From: Rhizobium johnstonii 3841
GTDB lineage: Bacteria; Pseudomonadota; Alphaproteobacteria; Rhizobiales; Rhizobiaceae
NCBI RefSeq assembly: GCF_000009265.1
Contig: NC_008378.1
Coordinates: forward strand, 744,001-808,000
DNA length: 64,000 nt
Direction: 5' to 3'
In this document: piece after piece, positions 8,537 to 17,633 of the stretch
Layout: the number at the start of each line of letters is the position of its first letter
How positions within the stretch are numbered: position 1 is the stretch's first letter
The notes under the pieces: model-generated
Told to the model about the DNA's origin: nothing
Database searches by the model: none
Seen by the model: the letters and a program-made list of their open reading frames with translations, nothing else
Program-made: the position numbers and the translations under genes

Positions 8537-8566
8537 ATTGACTAATGGGTCAGTCAATTATATAGC
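8537..8566 (+). promoter_or_regulatory. Efflux operon promoter with overlapping TetR operator
   Basis: ATTGACT-AATGGGTC-AGTCAAT (8537-8558) is an inverted repeat with 7-bp arms, typical of TetR-family operators. It coincides with a -35 box TTGACT (8538-8543) and lies within the 17-bp spacer to a -10-like TATAGC (8561-8566). Binding there would block RNA polymerase at the operon whose first start codon is at 8595. Overlap with the divergent TetR promoter would also give autoregulation. Confidence 0.7.
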
Positions 8567-8594
8567 AGCTGCCGTTGAGAGCAAGAGGTCAACT

Positions 8595-9668
8595 ATGAGA
8601 ACCATTCTGGTCGCCACAGCGATCGTATGCGCCGTCGGTCTCGGATCATGCAGCGATGAGCGCGGGCCGACTGAGCCAACCGCACGGCAGGTCGGTGTCG
8701 TCGTCGCCAAGCCTGAGCCGCTGGTCCAAGGTGGCGCGGTCACCGGCGAAGTCCGCGCCCGTGTCCAGACCGATCTGTCCTTCCGCGTCAGCGGCAAGAT
8801 CGTCGAGCGGCTGGTGGAAGTCGGACAGTCCGTGAAGGCGGGGCAGCTCCTCGCGCGGATCGATCCCGAAGAGCAGAAGGCCGAGCTGGATGTGGCAGCT
8901 GCCAATCTTCAGTCGGCTGAGGCGCAGCAAACCCAGGCGCAGCTCGCATACGACCGCCAGCAGAGCCTGTTTCGAACGCAGGTTACGACGCGTGCGGCAC
9001 TCGACCAGGCGCAGGAGGCGCTTCTGACCGCACAGGCATCGACGAAGTCGGCGCAGGCGCTGTTGGAAACCGCTCAGGATACTCTGTCCTACACAGAGCT
9101 GAAGGCGGACGCCGACGGGATGATCACCGCCCGCAATGCCGAGGTCGGGCAGGTGGCGCAGGCCGCCCAGGTCGTCTTCACGCTTGCCCATGACGGCGAC
9201 CGGGATGCCGTCTTTGAAGTGGTCGAAAGCGCGTTCCTGCGGCCGATCGACGGCGACGGGACCGTGGCCCTTCTGTCGAACCCCTCGCAGAAGATCGCGG
9301 CGAAGGTTCGCGAGATTTCGCCGACGATCGATTCCTCCACCGGAACCATCAAGGTCAAGGTCGCGATATCGAGCGACGCTGCGATCCCTCTCGGCGCTCC
9401 CGTCGTCGGAAGATTCAATTATGTCTCGCAGGACGTCATCCAGCTTCCCTGGTCCGCCATGACATCCAAGGACGGCAAGCCGGCCGTCTGGATTGTCGAT
9501 CCCGCATCGTCTGCGGTTTCGGCAAGGGCAGTGGATGTCTCCGGCTACGAGACCGGCAGCTTCATCGTCAAGTCAGGCGTGTCGGACGGAGAGGTCGTGG
9601 TGGCCGACGGAACCAAGTTCCTCAGGCCGGGTGAAATCGTGTCTTATGTCAAGGAAGCTTCCAAGTGA
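8595..9668 (+). CDS. RND efflux periplasmic adaptor (membrane fusion protein), first of two
   Basis: 357 residues from the ATG at 8595, preceded by AAGAGG. A signal peptide ends in the lipobox GLGSC (residues 15-19), so this is an inner-membrane-anchored lipoprotein. The order is lipoyl half-motif (FRVSGKIVERLVEVGQSVKAGQ, about 62-83), alpha-helical hairpin (about 95-150), second lipoyl half, then beta-barrel and membrane-proximal domains. Adaptors of this type link an RND pump to an outer-membrane channel. Its GTGA stop/start overlap with a second adaptor gene indicates that the two are co-translated. Confidence 0.92.
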   Translation: MRTILVATAIVCAVGLGSCSDERGPTEPTARQVGVVVAKPEPLVQGGAVTGEVRARVQTDLSFRVSGKIVERLVEVGQSVKAGQLLARIDPEEQKAELDVAAANLQSAEAQQTQAQLAYDRQQSLFRTQVTTRAALDQAQEALLTAQASTKSAQALLETAQDTLSYTELKADADGMITARNAEVGQVAQAAQVVFTLAHDGDRDAVFEVVESAFLRPIDGDGTVALLSNPSQKIAAKVREISPTIDSSTGTIKVKVAISSDAAIPLGAPVVGRFNYVSQDVIQLPWSAMTSKDGKPAVWIVDPASSAVSARAVDVSGYETGSFIVKSGVSDGEVVVADGTKFLRPGEIVSYVKEASK

Positions 9669-10750
9669 TTATTCGTCCCAAGATAGTCGCACTGATGATG
9701 GGTACGGCCCTGATCTCCTCCTGCACGCCGCAGGAGGAAAGCAAGGAGGAAGCGCCCCGTCCCGTGCTGTCGACGACGGTCAAGCCAACGTCGTCTTCGA
9801 GCTTAAGCCTGACCGGCACGATCGAACCGACGATCGAGACCGAACTCGGCTTCCGGATTCTCGGGCGGATGATCGCCCGCAACGTCAATGTCGGCGATCT
9901 CGTCAAGAAGGATGATGTTGTTGCCGCCATCGATCCGCTGGCGCTGGAGCTTGCCGTGCGCAACGCGCAGTCGGACGTAGAGAACAGCGACGCCCAGCTC
10001 AGGAACGCGGTGACCACAGAGCAGCGCCAGCGCGCGTTGCTGGAGTCGCGCTCAGGCACCGAAGCCTCGCTCGAAGAGGCCGAACAGGCAAGGCGGACGG
10101 CGGCCGCAGCCGTCGCCAAGGCACAGGCCAATCTCGACAAGGCCACGGAGCAACTCGGCTACGCGCAGCTTCGGGCGGAATTCGACGGGGTGGTGACGGC
10201 GACCTCTGCTGAGGTCGGACAAGTGGTGTCGGCCGGCCAGACGGTCGTGACCATCGCACGGCCGGATAAGCGCGATGCCGTGGTCGACGTACCCCAGGCA
10301 GCCGCCCAGAAACTGAAGATCGGCGCGCCCTTCGAGGTGATGCTGCAGCTCGATCCGACCATCCGCACGTCCGGGATCGTGCGTGAAATAGCACCAGAGG
10401 CGGAGACCTCCACCCGCACGAGCAGGACCAAGATCGCGCTGAGCGATCCTCCCGCGACCTTCCGGCTGGGCTCGGTCATATCAGCCTCGGCAACCATTGC
10501 AGCCGATCCGCAGATCGTCCTGCCTTCCTCCGCAATCCTTGTCGGCAGCGACGGCCCGAGCGTCTGGATCGTCGATGCGCCGGCCAGGAAGGTATCGCTT
10601 CGCCGCGTGAAGATCGACGGCGACGTCGAAGACGGCGGCAGCGTCCGCGTCACCGAGGGGCTCGCCCCCGGAGAAAGGGTCGTCGTGGCAGGCGTGCATA
10701 AACTTGAAGATGGCCAGGCCATCAGGATCGACCAGGAGATCAGCCAGTGA
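9665..10750 (+). CDS. RND efflux periplasmic adaptor, second of two
   Basis: 361 residues starting at a GTG that overlaps the previous stop by 4 bp. The lipobox ISSC at residues 17-20 again predicts a lipoprotein. The lipoyl motif (GFRILGRMIARNVNVGDLVKKDD) and hairpin are complete. It is clearly diverged from the upstream adaptor and not a recent duplicate. One pump served by two different adaptors resembles TriABC of Pseudomonas, where both adaptors are needed. It overlaps the pump gene by 4 bp. Confidence 0.92.
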   Translation: MIIRPKIVALMMGTALISSCTPQEESKEEAPRPVLSTTVKPTSSSSLSLTGTIEPTIETELGFRILGRMIARNVNVGDLVKKDDVVAAIDPLALELAVRNAQSDVENSDAQLRNAVTTEQRQRALLESRSGTEASLEEAEQARRTAAAAVAKAQANLDKATEQLGYAQLRAEFDGVVTATSAEVGQVVSAGQTVVTIARPDKRDAVVDVPQAAAQKLKIGAPFEVMLQLDPTIRTSGIVREIAPEAETSTRTSRTKIALSDPPATFRLGSVISASATIAADPQIVLPSSAILVGSDGPSVWIVDAPARKVSLRRVKIDGDVEDGGSVRVTEGLAPGERVVVAGVHKLEDGQAIRIDQEISQ

Positions 10751-13700
10751 AATCCTTCAACCTTTCCGACTGGGCGCTCGAACACCGTTCGCTCGTCTGG
10801 TACTTCCTGATCGTCTTCATTCTCGCAGGCGCTTTCTCCTACGTGAAGCTCGGCCGCGAGGAAGACCCGAACTTCACAATCAAGACGATGGTGATCACCG
10901 CCCAGTGGCCCGGCGCCTCCGCCGAAGAAGTGACGCGGCAGGTGACCGACAGGATCGAGAAGAAGCTCCAGGAACTGGAATCGCTGGATTACACCAAGAG
11001 CGAGACCGTTGCCGGCCAGACGACGGTCTTCGTCGAGCTGCTGCCGACGACCAAGGCAAAGGATGTCGCTCCCACCTGGCTGCGCATCCGCAACATGATC
11101 GCCGACATCAAGGGCGATTTCCCGACCGGCGTCGTCGGTCCTTTCTTCAACGATCGCTTCGGCGACGTGTTCGGAAATATCTACGCCTTCACCAGCGACG
11201 GCCTTACCCAGCGCCAGCTTCGCGATCTCGTGGAAAACGCCCGCTCCGAGGTCCTGACCGTTCCCAACGTCGGCAAGGTCGATGTGGTCGGCGCCCAGGA
11301 CGAGGCGATCTATCTCGAATTCTCCACACGCCAGATCGCAGCACTCGGGATCGACCAGCAGTCGGTCATCCAGACCCTGCAGGCGCAGAATGCCGTCACG
11401 CAGTCCGGCTTCGTCGACGCCGGGCCGGAGCGCATCGCCTTGCGGGTGAGTGGACAATTCACGTCCGAGGAAAGTCTGAGATCGATCAATCTTCGGGTCA
11501 ACGACCGCTTCTTTCCGCTGACCGACGTTGCCACGATCAAACGCGGCTACGTGGATCCGCCGTCGTCGCTGTTCCGGTTCAACGGCCAGCCTGCGATCGG
11601 GCTTGCGATCGGCATGAAGCAGGGCGCCAATCTTCTGGAGTTCGGCGAGGGGCTCGACGCGCAGATGAAACGTGTCGTCGCTGACCTTCCGATCGGCGTG
11701 GATGTCCACCGTGTTTCCGATCAGCCGGCCGTTGTCGACGAAGCGGTGTCCGGGTTTACTCGCGCGCTCTTCGAAGCGATCGTCATCGTGCTGATCATCA
11801 GCTTCATCAGCCTCGGTCTTCGCGCCGGCATGGTGGTGGCGATCTCCATTCCGCTCGTCCTGGCGATCACCTTCGTGGTGATGGAGTATTCCGGCATTTC
11901 GCTTCAGCGCATCTCGCTCGGCGCGCTCATCATCGCGCTCGGGCTGCTTGTCGACGATGCCATGATCGCCGTCGAGATGATGGTGGCCCGCCTGGAGGCG
12001 GGCGACGATCTCAGGAAGGCCGCCACCCACGTTTATACGTCGACCGCCTTTCCGATGCTGACGGGAACGCTCGTCACCGTAGCGGGCTTCATTCCGGTTG
12101 GTCTCAACAACAGCGCTGCCGGTGAATTCACCTTCACGCTTTTCGTGGTCATCGCGGTTTCGCTGATCGTCTCCTGGGTGGTGGCGGTGCTGTTCACGCC
12201 GCTTCTCGGCGTCACGATCCTGCCGAAGACGATGAAATCGCATCACGAGAAGAAGGGCCGCTTCGCCTCGGTCTTCTCCCGGCTCCTGGGCCTGGCGATG
12301 CGCTGGCGCTGGGTCACCATCATTCTGACGGTCGGCGTTTTCGGGCTTTCGATTGGCGGCATGGGGCTGGTGCAGCAGCAGTTCTTTCCCAGCTCGGACA
12401 GGACCGAGCTCATCATCGACTGGAACCTCCCCCACAACAGTTCGATCGCCGAAACCAACAGGCAGATGGCCAGATTCGAAAAGGAGATGCTGGCCGACAA
12501 CAACGATATCGATCATTGGACGACCTATGTCGGCCAGGGCGCCCCGCGCTTCATCCTGTCCTTCGACGTGCAGACGCCCAACGTGTCGTTCGGACAGACC
12601 ATCATCGTCACCAAGGGGCTCGACGTGCGCGACAAGGTGCGGACGGAACTGCAGGATTATCTGACCAAGACCTTCCCCGGCACCGACGCCTTCGTCAAGC
12701 TTCTCGACATCGGTCCGCCGGTCGGCAAGCCGGTCCAGTACCGGGTCAGCGGCCCTGATATTCAAAAGGTCCGCGATCTCTCCCAGAAATTTGCCGGCGT
12801 CATCGGATCGCACCCGCTTCTGGCGAACATGGTCCTGGATTGGAATGAGCCGTCTCGCGTCGTGAAGGTCGATGTCCTGCAGGATAAGGCGCGCCAACTC
12901 GGCGTATCCTCCGAGGATATCGCCACCGCCCTTAACGGCATCGTCGAAGGCTCGACGGCCACCCAGGTTCGAGACGACATCTACCTGGTCAACGTCATCG
13001 GCCGCGCCAGGGCATCCGAGCGCGACTCCATCCAGACGCTGCAGAATCTTCAGCTTTCCACCTCCAACGGCAAGGTCGTGCCGCTCTCCGCCGTGGCCAA
13101 TTTCCGCTATGAGCTCGAGCAGCCGACGATCTGGCGTCGTGACAGGCAGCCCACCATAACGGTCAAGGCGGCCGTCGTCGGTCCGACGCAACCGGCTACG
13201 ATCGTCGACCAACTCAAGCCCAAGGTGGAAGAATTTCAGAAAAACCTTCCCGTGGGATACAAGGTGGAAGTGGGCGGGGCGGTCGAATCCAGCGCCGACT
13301 CACAGGGGCCGATCGTGGCGGTCGCTCCGCTGATGCTGTTTGCGATGGCGACGATCCTGATGATCCAGCTGCAAAGCTTCAGCCGCCTCTTCCTGGTGTT
13401 CGCGGTTGCGCCGACGGCCCTGATCGGCGTGGTCGCAGCACTTTTGCTGAGCAATGCTCCCATGGGCTTCGTCGCGATCCTCGGCGTGCTGGCTCTGATC
13501 GGCATCCTGATCCGCAACTCCGTCATCCTGGTCGTCCAGATCGAGCACCTACGCAGCGAAGGAATGGCGCCCTGGCAGGCGGTCATCGAGGCCACTGAAC
13601 ACCGCATGCGGCCGATCATGCTGACGGCCGCGGCGGCCACGCTGGCACTTATCCCGATCTCGCGCGAGATCTTCTGGGGGCCGATGGCCTACGCCATGAT

Positions 13701-13818
13701 GGGCGGCATCGTCGTCGGAACCGCGCTCACCCTGCTGTTTCTGCCTGCGCTCTACGTCGCATGGTTCAGGATCCCGAGGGATGAAGGTGTTCAGGCCGAA
13801 GCCGCGGCAAAGGCATGA
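10747..13818 (+). CDS. RND-family multidrug efflux pump, inner-membrane transporter
   Basis: 1023 residues, the normal size for AcrB-like pumps. Transmembrane segment 1 is at residues 14-33, and two large periplasmic loops follow (about 35-330 and 550-860). The proton-relay Asp pair in helix 4 is visible in GLLVDDAMIAVEMM. The GTG start overlaps the second adaptor gene. The pump would export drugs or other amphiphiles by proton antiport. No TolC-type outer-membrane gene is in the window, so the channel must be encoded elsewhere. Substrate range cannot be predicted from the sequence. Confidence 0.95.
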   Translation: MKSFNLSDWALEHRSLVWYFLIVFILAGAFSYVKLGREEDPNFTIKTMVITAQWPGASAEEVTRQVTDRIEKKLQELESLDYTKSETVAGQTTVFVELLPTTKAKDVAPTWLRIRNMIADIKGDFPTGVVGPFFNDRFGDVFGNIYAFTSDGLTQRQLRDLVENARSEVLTVPNVGKVDVVGAQDEAIYLEFSTRQIAALGIDQQSVIQTLQAQNAVTQSGFVDAGPERIALRVSGQFTSEESLRSINLRVNDRFFPLTDVATIKRGYVDPPSSLFRFNGQPAIGLAIGMKQGANLLEFGEGLDAQMKRVVADLPIGVDVHRVSDQPAVVDEAVSGFTRALFEAIVIVLIISFISLGLRAGMVVAISIPLVLAITFVVMEYSGISLQRISLGALIIALGLLVDDAMIAVEMMVARLEAGDDLRKAATHVYTSTAFPMLTGTLVTVAGFIPVGLNNSAAGEFTFTLFVVIAVSLIVSWVVAVLFTPLLGVTILPKTMKSHHEKKGRFASVFSRLLGLAMRWRWVTIILTVGVFGLSIGGMGLVQQQFFPSSDRTELIIDWNLPHNSSIAETNRQMARFEKEMLADNNDIDHWTTYVGQGAPRFILSFDVQTPNVSFGQTIIVTKGLDVRDKVRTELQDYLTKTFPGTDAFVKLLDIGPPVGKPVQYRVSGPDIQKVRDLSQKFAGVIGSHPLLANMVLDWNEPSRVVKVDVLQDKARQLGVSSEDIATALNGIVEGSTATQVRDDIYLVNVIGRARASERDSIQTLQNLQLSTSNGKVVPLSAVANFRYELEQPTIWRRDRQPTITVKAAVVGPTQPATIVDQLKPKVEEFQKNLPVGYKVEVGGAVESSADSQGPIVAVAPLMLFAMATILMIQLQSFSRLFLVFAVAPTALIGVVAALLLSNAPMGFVAILGVLALIGILIRNSVILVVQIEHLRSEGMAPWQAVIEATEHRMRPIMLTAAAATLALIPISREIFWGPMAYAMMGGIVVGTALTLLFLPALYVAWFRIPRDEGVQAEAAAKA

Positions 13819-13891
13819 GCATGGGCCTTTACGTCCATCGCATGCGGCCGCCGCGGCGGCTGCATGTCCTGGTCTCCGAGGAGAGAGCTCG

Positions 13892-15073
13892 ATGACGGAA
13901 CAGCGTTTGAACGGGTTTCCGATGGGAGCCAAGGCGATGCTGGTCGCAATCGGCCTGGCGATGCTCGCCGGTTGCGCCACGAGACCGTCGCCCGATGTGT
14001 TGAACCCGGTCCATCAGCCCGTTCATCTCCCAGCTCATCTGAATGCATCGCTTCACTCCGATGAAGCCGCCCCAAGCCGGGTGAGTGTGCTCGCTGCGAC
14101 GAACAGGAGCCTCGACACCGCACGCGGCGGGTTCGGCAGCACCTGGGCTGACAATCTCACCTACGAGCAATATGCGTTTTCGGTCCCTCCCGGCCGGAAG
14201 GACACCGCGATCACCTATCCGACCTCGAGACCGGATCCCGAACGCCAATTTGCCGTCATCGGGCGCAAGCAGCTTGCAAAGGACGCCTTCGTAGAGGAGG
14301 CGCTCCGCTCTACGCAGTCCGACGGCACTGTCGGCATCTTCGTGCATGGCTATAACTATAGCTATCAGGAGGCGCTGTTTCGCACCGCGCAGATCGCCGC
14401 GGACGCCAACATTCCGGGCTCTCCGATTCTGTTTTCGTGGCCTTCGGCCGCAGCCGTCGCCGGCTATGTCGCCGATCGCGATGCGGCTCTCTCCTCGCGC
14501 AGCGATCTCGACTCGCTTGTGACCTCGCTCTCGGCGTCAGGAAAGGTGAAACGCATCATCCTTTTCGGACACAGCATGGGCGGATTTCTGGTCATGGAGA
14601 CGGTGCGCGAGCTCAAACTGCAGCATCGCGACGACGTCATCGGCAAACTGGCGGTGATCCTCGCCGCCCCCGACATCGACGTCGATGTTTTCCGGTCCCA
14701 GCTGAAGGATATCGGGCGGATGCCGATGCCGATATCCCTTCTCGTTTCGAAGGACGACCGGGCGCTGGTGGCCTCGAGCTTCATAGCGGGAGAGCGGGCG
14801 CGCGTCGGACGCCTCGATATCGACGATCCCGTCATCAGGGAGGCTGCCTTGAAGGAAAGGCTTCGGGTCATCGACATCACGTCGATCCAGGCATCCGACG
14901 GGCTGGGGCATGACCGCTACGCATCGCTCGCCAAGTTCGGCGCGCAGCTTGCCTCCTTCGAAAGTGGCAGGCGGTCGAGCGCCGGTGACGTCGGCGCCTA
15001 TGTCTTCGATGCCGCCGGCGCCGCAGTCGCAAGTCCGTTTCGTCTGGCCGGGCGTGTCGTCGGCTCGCAATGA
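13892..15073 (+). CDS. Alpha/beta-hydrolase lipoprotein (DUF900-type esterase)
   Basis: 393 residues from the ATG at 13892, preceded by GAGGAGAG; longer in-frame starts overlap the RND gene. A signal peptide ends in the lipobox LAGC (residues 25-28), giving a membrane-anchored periplasmic protein. The serine-hydrolase nucleophile elbow GHSMGG lies near residue 227, preceded by the DUF900 hallmark VGIFVHGYNYSYQEAL. It lies 73 bp after the efflux pump and may be co-transcribed, but a functional link to efflux is not evident. The natural substrate is unknown. Confidence 0.85.
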   Translation: MTEQRLNGFPMGAKAMLVAIGLAMLAGCATRPSPDVLNPVHQPVHLPAHLNASLHSDEAAPSRVSVLAATNRSLDTARGGFGSTWADNLTYEQYAFSVPPGRKDTAITYPTSRPDPERQFAVIGRKQLAKDAFVEEALRSTQSDGTVGIFVHGYNYSYQEALFRTAQIAADANIPGSPILFSWPSAAAVAGYVADRDAALSSRSDLDSLVTSLSASGKVKRIILFGHSMGGFLVMETVRELKLQHRDDVIGKLAVILAAPDIDVDVFRSQLKDIGRMPMPISLLVSKDDRALVASSFIAGERARVGRLDIDDPVIREAALKERLRVIDITSIQASDGLGHDRYASLAKFGAQLASFESGRRSSAGDVGAYVFDAAGAAVASPFRLAGRVVGSQ

Positions 15074-15131
15074 TGAGAACTGGCCGCTGTTGGCGCGCTG
15101 CGCAATCCGGCCTTCGCGTCCTGACCGAATG

Positions 15132-15157
15132 AAAAGCGCCCGGCAATCGCCGGGCGC
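15132..15157 (-). terminator. Rho-independent terminator, minus strand
   Basis: GCGCCCGGC (15136-15144) pairs perfectly with GCCGGGCGC (15149-15157) around a 4-nt loop. On the minus strand the stem is followed by TTTTC. It sits immediately after the surviving part of the chemoreceptor fragment, consistent with being that gene's original terminator. It could also weakly terminate the esterase gene on the plus strand, although no T-run follows on that side. Confidence 0.7.
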
Positions 15158-15160
15158 CTC

Positions 15161-15388
15161 ATCCGACTGCGCGATGATGTGATCACGATAGGCGAGGCGC
15201 AAATTCGTCATGGAGAGATTGATCGCTTGCGAAGCCTGAACGCTCGGCAGCCAATGGGTCGCAATTTCTTCAGTGGAGGCGTTCGTCTTTCGAAGACCGT
15301 CGACCGCGAGATAGGCGACAAGACCAAAAAGAAGAGCTATGCCGCTGAAAATCGATAGCAAGCTCGATTTTATGTTTGGACGACGCAT
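15161..15388 (-). pseudogene. N-terminal remnant of a methyl-accepting chemotaxis protein
   Basis: From the ATG at 15388 about 75 residues read like the start of a rhizobial chemoreceptor: a membrane helix (LLSIFSGIALLFGLVAYLAV) followed by the first helix of a four-helix-bundle ligand domain (EEIATHWLPSVQASQAINLSM). The match ends near HIIAQSD, where the sequence enters the minus-strand terminator. The second membrane segment, HAMP and signalling domains are absent. The frame then stays open by chance, antisense to the esterase gene, down to 14537. This is best explained by a deletion joining the start of the gene to its terminator. Confidence 0.7.
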
Positions 15389-15587
15389 CGAAAGTCCTCA
15401 TCGAACGCCGGCTTCATACCGGGTTGGCCAAGGAATTTTGTATCGAAATGAAATTTAACGATTTGTTCCATATGTAAAAATGCCGTTTACCAGTTTTCCT
15501 GAAAATCGCCGCCGCCTTCGTGCTGAGCCTCCCGCTGATTGAGGAAAATGCCTATCGATGCGGCATCAGGAATGACGGGAGCCAGAA

Positions 15588-16298
15588 ATGATGAAGCGCA
15601 TATTTTCCGCCCTTCTCGCATTGATCCTTCCGATGCAGGTCGCCGTTTCGCAACCCGCCGATGAAGCGGGGGCACGCAAAGCTCGGACTATCGCCCAGCT
15701 TCAATCGGAAGGCGTGCCGACCATCGATCATCTGCCGACCATCGAGCCCGAGAGCGAGAGCATCCGCCGAAATACAAAGGCTGTTGTTCAGCGCACGGTT
15801 GCTCTTGCGATCGTCGCCGTGAAAGGCGAGACCGGCGACCACGAAATGGGTCAGGCTCTCATCCGGCAGTTCGACGCGGCAAGCTTTTTTACCCCGAAGG
15901 AACGGGCGTTCATGGACGATCCCGATCCCACGGATCAGGACCGGGCGAACTTCGCCTGGCGCTACGAGGGCGTGCACGTCATGTTGTGGGCGCTCGGGAT
16001 CAGCTCCGATCTCGAACGTCCCGACCATATTTGCGACGTGCCATTCATTGCGAACACGCTGCGCAAACTGGGGACGGACGGGTTGATGCGTCGCGCCAAG
16101 CTTCGTCCGCAGAAAGAGCTGCTGGACGCCGCCGACCTCATTTACCGCTACGATTGGGCCGCCGTGAACGCGCGGCTGAAGGGAGAGGAGCCACCTGCCG
16201 GATTGGACAAGGGCGTGGTCTACGAACGGCATTACGCCCTCAACTGGCTGATTGGCTACATGGACCAGGATTGGGACGATATTTCCGCGGACACGTGA
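15588..16298 (+). CDS. DUF4272 domain-containing exported protein
   Basis: 236 residues with a probable signal peptide (FSALLALILPMQVAVSQ, cleavage near residue 22). The body shows the DUF4272 pattern: RRNTKAVVQRTVALAIVAVKGE, then FAWRYEGVHVMLWALG near residue 125 and a C-terminal RHYALNWLIGY. The molecular role of the family is not established. The ATG pair at 15588/15591 follows GGGAG. It is a single gene divergent from the chemoreceptor remnant. The 146-bp gap to the CorA gene holds nothing recognisable. Confidence 0.75.
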   Translation: MMKRIFSALLALILPMQVAVSQPADEAGARKARTIAQLQSEGVPTIDHLPTIEPESESIRRNTKAVVQRTVALAIVAVKGETGDHEMGQALIRQFDAASFFTPKERAFMDDPDPTDQDRANFAWRYEGVHVMLWALGISSDLERPDHICDVPFIANTLRKLGTDGLMRRAKLRPQKELLDAADLIYRYDWAAVNARLKGEEPPAGLDKGVVYERHYALNWLIGYMDQDWDDISADT

Positions 16299-16444
16299 TG
16301 CTACTGGGCGCCCGGTCAGGCCCCGCACCGACGCGGTGATGCATGTTTTACGAAATAGCATTATGATCGGCTGAGCGCCCGACCGGCGAAGGGATTGGCC
16401 CCGCGGATATATGATCCGGTGCGGGATGGAGAGGATAGCTGGAT

Positions 16445-17488
16445 TTGGAACGGCTGAAGGATCTGGAGAGCGATTTCGCGCAGGCAGGTGGCGGTACCAC
16501 ATCGCCTCCGTATGAACGGCCCGGCGTCGTGGCCGCCGCCGTTTACCAGCATGGGCAACGCATTCGCGACATCAGGATAGAAGAGGCCGGCGAATGGCGA
16601 AGCCGGGAGAATGCCGTTGTCTGGATTGGCCTGCACGAGCCGGATGAAGTGCTGCTGCACCAGGTTCAGGCCGAGTTCAATCTCCATGCCCTGGCGATCG
16701 AGGACGCAGCGCAGCCTCACCAGCGCCCGAAGCTGGAGATTTATGGGGACGCGATGTTCATCGTCGCCCGGACCGCCCATATGAAGGATGACGAAATCGT
16801 CTTCGGCGAAACGCATCTGTTCGTCGGTCGCGGTTATGTCGTTTCCGTCCGCCACGGCGACTCGTCCTCCTATCTGGCCGTGCGGCAGCGATGCGAGGCC
16901 ACGCCGGCGGCACTTGCCCATGGCGAGAACTATATTCTCTATTCCATCCTCGATTTCATCGTCGACAACTACATGCCGGTCATCGAGGTCGTGCAGGAGG
17001 AGGTCGAGAAGCTCGAGGATTTGGTGCTGCGCGAACAGCTGGAAAAGTCCGACATCGAGCGGCTTTACCTGTTGCGGCGCAAGCTGCTGCGGCTGCGCAA
17101 CGCCGTGGTGCCGCTCGTCGATGTCTGTCGGCGGTACGAGCACATCGATCTTCCCGGTATGGATCCCACACTCCAGTCCCTCTTTCGCGATGTGACCGAT
17201 CACGTGCGCCGGGTTCAGGAAGATATCGATGCGTTGCGCGAGGTCCTTGCCTTCGCCTTCGAGGCCAGCGTGATGATCGGCCAGACGGAGCAGACGGCGA
17301 TCGCCCGCAAGCTCGCCGCGTGGGCGGCAATCCTCGCCGTTCCCACCGCGATCGCCGGTATCTACGGGATGAATTTCAACGATATGCCGGAGCTGAAATT
17401 CCAGTACGGCTATTTCGTCGTGCTTGGCGTCATCATCACCTTGTGCCTGGGCCTCTTCGGTTTCTTCCGTCGGAAGAAGTGGCTCTAA
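16445..17488 (+). CDS. corA: CorA-family magnesium/cobalt transporter
   Basis: 347 residues, a typical CorA length. The cytoplasmic N-terminal domain includes FIVARTAHMKDDEIVFGETHLFVG. The C-terminus holds two membrane helices with the invariant selectivity motif GMN (YGMNFNDMPEL) at the end of the first. The frame is closed by a TAG upstream, and the first plausible start is a TTG at 16445 preceded by GAGAGGA at suitable spacing. The protein forms a pentameric divalent-cation channel in the inner membrane. It may be in an operon with the KdpD-like sensor that follows. Confidence 0.92.
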   Translation: MERLKDLESDFAQAGGGTTSPPYERPGVVAAAVYQHGQRIRDIRIEEAGEWRSRENAVVWIGLHEPDEVLLHQVQAEFNLHALAIEDAAQPHQRPKLEIYGDAMFIVARTAHMKDDEIVFGETHLFVGRGYVVSVRHGDSSSYLAVRQRCEATPAALAHGENYILYSILDFIVDNYMPVIEVVQEEVEKLEDLVLREQLEKSDIERLYLLRRKLLRLRNAVVPLVDVCRRYEHIDLPGMDPTLQSLFRDVTDHVRRVQEDIDALREVLAFAFEASVMIGQTEQTAIARKLAAWAAILAVPTAIAGIYGMNFNDMPELKFQYGYFVVLGVIITLCLGLFGFFRRKKWL

Positions 17489-17575
17489 ACGGCCGCTGGT
17501 TGAGCGCGCGCATCGAACGATATACGACCTTTTCCATCGACGTCATTTATGAGGTTTTTATAAATCTCATCTGTC

Positions 17576-17600
17576 ATCCGCATGGAATTGATATGCGGAT
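17576..17600 (+). promoter_or_regulatory. Perfect hairpin in the leader of the KdpD-like gene
   Basis: ATCCGCAT (17576-17583) pairs with ATGCGGAT (17593-17600) around a 9-nt loop. It ends 19 bp before the strong Shine-Dalgarno AAGGAGG. A second short repeat, ATGAG/CTCAT, lies just upstream (17549-17570). These could be an operator or an RNA stem controlling translation. Confidence 0.4.
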
Positions 17601-17633
17601 CTGCCCATGTCTCTCCGTAAGGAGGATCCGGTC

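Noticed and set aside
10159..13212. A 1017-residue open frame on the minus strand
   Set aside because: It is a GC-rich shadow of the RND pump gene, rich in Arg, His and Asp with no domain pattern.
14537..15160. Continuation of the chemoreceptor frame opposite the esterase gene
   Set aside because: Similarity to chemoreceptors stops at the terminator near 15160; the rest is antisense of a well-supported gene.
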